Below, one piece after another: positions 61,601 to 64,000 of a stretch of DNA of 64,000 nt. How positions within the stretch are numbered: position 1 is the first letter of the stretch; the number at the start of each line of letters is the position of its first letter. The notes below the pieces were generated by a model. The model saw only the letters and a program-made list of their open reading frames with translations, ran no database searches and had not been told where the DNA came from. Both the position numbers and the translations under genes were made by a program. The stretch is from Steromphala cineraria (Eukaryota; Mollusca; Gastropoda; Trochida; Trochidae), in assembly GCA_916613615.1 (NCBI GenBank), contig OU744720.1:7233749-7297748 (forward strand), written 5' to 3'.

Positions 61601-64000
61601 TTCGAAAAACGACGAATATTTGTTTTTTGCAAGTTGAATACATATACGTCAATCGGGCGTGTAGTTGCGTTATCATGAAGTGGAAATCAATAACTATATT
61701 TCATTTCATCACCTACTTGTCAAAACCAGCGATAGGGGACAACGTGACTATAACCAAATATACCATGCGCTTTGAAAAATAATCGTTTCATATGATCATG
61801 ATTACGGCACATTGCTAATGAATATGTTGTTTCTACATAAAGAGAAAATACTTTTATATCGTCATTTCTTCTTCTGTTTGCGAAACAAAGCAAACAGAGG
61901 CGACGCGGTGTGATAAAAATGTCCCTTTATGTTTTGAAACTCACGAACGTTTCTTGAATAATTAAAAAGTTGAGTACAGGTGTTGACCAATATCACTTGT
62001 ATGATTATTCTTTAGCTAGTATCAGTTTGGCACGTTTACGTGTGCTGAATGTAGTGCCCCTGTGTCTTTGACAAAACATTATTACCAATCATCATAAAGG
62101 AACGTGACTCAATGGGTATAGCAGGCGTATTGAGTGTTTGATTGCTTGGAAGTATACATTGAACTCAAAGAGTAGTTGTTTGCAGAGAATGGGACCAATA
62201 AATGTCTCTATGATAGTGTTTCTGGTCTGTTATCAATTTGTCTCTAACTGTGAATAATTAGTTAAAGTTAAAATGTTACAGATTATGATTTATTCGTCAT
62301 ATTAAAGTATATTTACATAGAGACATTGATAAATAGGGATTGTTTGACGAAGACTATTTTTATTGGGAAAATGTTTTTCCTATTGTATCGAAAAAGAGTC
62401 GGTGAGAAATTGGCATGACAAAATTCAATAGATCGTCGTATTAAACATTTCAATATGAAATCTAAAACGGGAGGAATGATTGTTTGCCAAAATCATTATT
62501 GGCAATATATATGAATAACCCATACGTAATTCATTAAACGTGTTACAAGAAATACAGATGCAGAAACGAAGAGGAATTATGGCCATACGGATGCTCGTGT
62601 ATTTGAATTACAAAAAATATCAATGAATGATATCGTCAATCGGTCTCACATGAATTTTACCGATTAGGTATCATCATTTGAAATTCAAATATATATTTGA
62701 CGCCTAGTTTATTCGAGACACGAACACACAGTACCCGTTTGAGCGTGCAACCAACATGGTTTTATCAATATGCTTGCTAAGAACCTGCTGACGTCAGATC
62801 CGTTATGTACAAAATCAAAAGCAACCGATATATATTTCAAGAATGATTTGAGAATCACTTTAAAACCAATCAATATGACACATATTTAAAACATATTATA
62901 TAGAAACATTTGCATATAGTCATCAAATTAAACAGATTTGTTCTGAATCCAATACAGTGAAACAACCGAAGCGTGAAATCATTAGACCGTATCTCTCTTC
63001 TTTAGGAATGGTATAAACAATGTTATCTCCCAGGGAGTAAATACAGGCGCTACTCGTTGATGGACTGACATGAATATCGGCCAGTGTTTGTGTATTATCC
63101 TAGTTACCAGTCTGCCTCGCTCCACCAATGGGTGTTGGTCCGGTATCTACATTTGGCCTCCTCTAAACCAATGAAGGTTCTGGTAGTCTTGGTGTATTGT
63201 TTGTTTACTGGACAGTGTACCACCCATATCTGTTGCTGTTTTATTCCAACTAGTGTTTACGTTTCGAGTACAACATACTACAAAGAACTTTTGAGTTTAA
63301 AGAGGCTGTAGTCAAAGTTAATTTGACTCTACCTCTCAGACTCATATACGAAAAGTTTTACATTCAATTTTATGACACTAACAGTTCTGAAAACAAATTA
63401 CACTTTATGAATTACACTTTTTCGAATTTGCCCAAATACAAATCAGCTGAATACAAAATATCTAAAAGTTTACTTTGAAATCGAACATGTACGGACGCCG
63501 AAATCATAGTCAGTCCAATTTCCATGTATACCAAATATATCTCCTTAAACCCACCAAAAGTGTTTTATGGCTGCCGTCAAGACCTTTTTGTCAAGCTGGT
63601 ACACACATCACGATACGATAGATTTTCGTGGCTTAGATAACATGTTATGAGACATTGGATTCCCAATACTGCTTACATAGATGATATATCAAATTTCTCT
63701 ATAATCAAGTGATCTCCAAGGAACTCTTTTTTCTCTTTCCGTGGTATATTGATGGGCTAATGGAAAAGTATGTACGTCAAACAAGGATTATTATGCAAAC
63801 TTTCATTTTAAGGAAACAATGATAGGGATCCATAAAACTATTTCCAAATCCGGGTACTTTAGGTCCTTAACATGACGTCTCGGCTTGTTAAACGTGAGAA
63901 GTACACAACATGTAAGAACTTTCAACAGGCTCTTTTCTGTTTGCTCTATTGACAAGTCTCAGCACCTTACATCATTCATTGATGATATTAGTTGACTGGC
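58669..64000. other. Non-coding, with two small repeat clusters
   Basis: A threefold repeat around TTGATATCATCCAGA lies at 59206-59340, and four ATCGAT sites lie within 40 bp at 60395-60434. A 60-codon ORF at 60911-61093 follows an acceptor-like CTTTGACAG but is not recognised. No gene is supported up to the window end. Confidence 0.35.

Overview
This is an animal nuclear genome window, AT-rich and mostly non-coding. It has spliced exons with good splice signals, a metazoan-type selenocysteine tRNA locus, a tRNA-headed SINE and many terminal-inverted-repeat (TIR) elements. A mollusc, possibly a gastropod, fits best. That rests on the repeat types and a DUF6589-type gene, is an inference, and species cannot be read from the sequence. 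There is no operon, CRISPR array or prokaryotic gene content.

Only two protein-coding pieces are well supported. At the left edge (90-1562, +) lies the last exon of a gene whose product matches the C-terminal part of DUF6589 proteins, followed by a Ser/Thr-rich tail and a 3' UTR ending near a poly(A) signal at 2596. At 18905-19191 (+) is the first coding exon of a doublecortin (DCX) domain protein of DCDC2-like character, ending at a clean splice donor. No later exon of it was recognised, so much of what follows may be its first intron. A Cys-rich ORF at 55435-55648 is a weak further exon candidate.

The clearest RNA genes are two tandem tRNA-Sec(UCA) genes on the minus strand (42792-42885 and 43354-43440). 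Each has a TATA box 30 bp upstream, a PSE-like block and an octamer-like motif, the type 3 Pol III arrangement known for animal tRNA-Sec. The right copy is a canonical 87 nt. The left copy carries a 7-nt expansion in the D arm, yet it keeps its promoter, and one base-pair position of the variable arm differs between copies in a compensated way (C:G versus T:A). This pair is the most unusual object in the window.

The rest is mobile and repetitive DNA. There are three copies of one TTAA-flanked MITE family, one of which carries a nested element with a 9-bp target duplication and two 'empty-site' paralogues. There is one more TTAA MITE; a 3.9-kb TIR element full of short TTACGCTTTG-like repeats, with a decayed ORF and its own nested element; and a 2.8-kb TIR element with palindromic subterminal repeats. 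There are also fold-back elements, a 342-bp palindrome, a dimeric 62-bp satellite, a 21-bp and a 40-bp minisatellite, a (CT)51 microsatellite and a 23-bp C run. All coordinates and repeat alignments were read by eye, with no database search.
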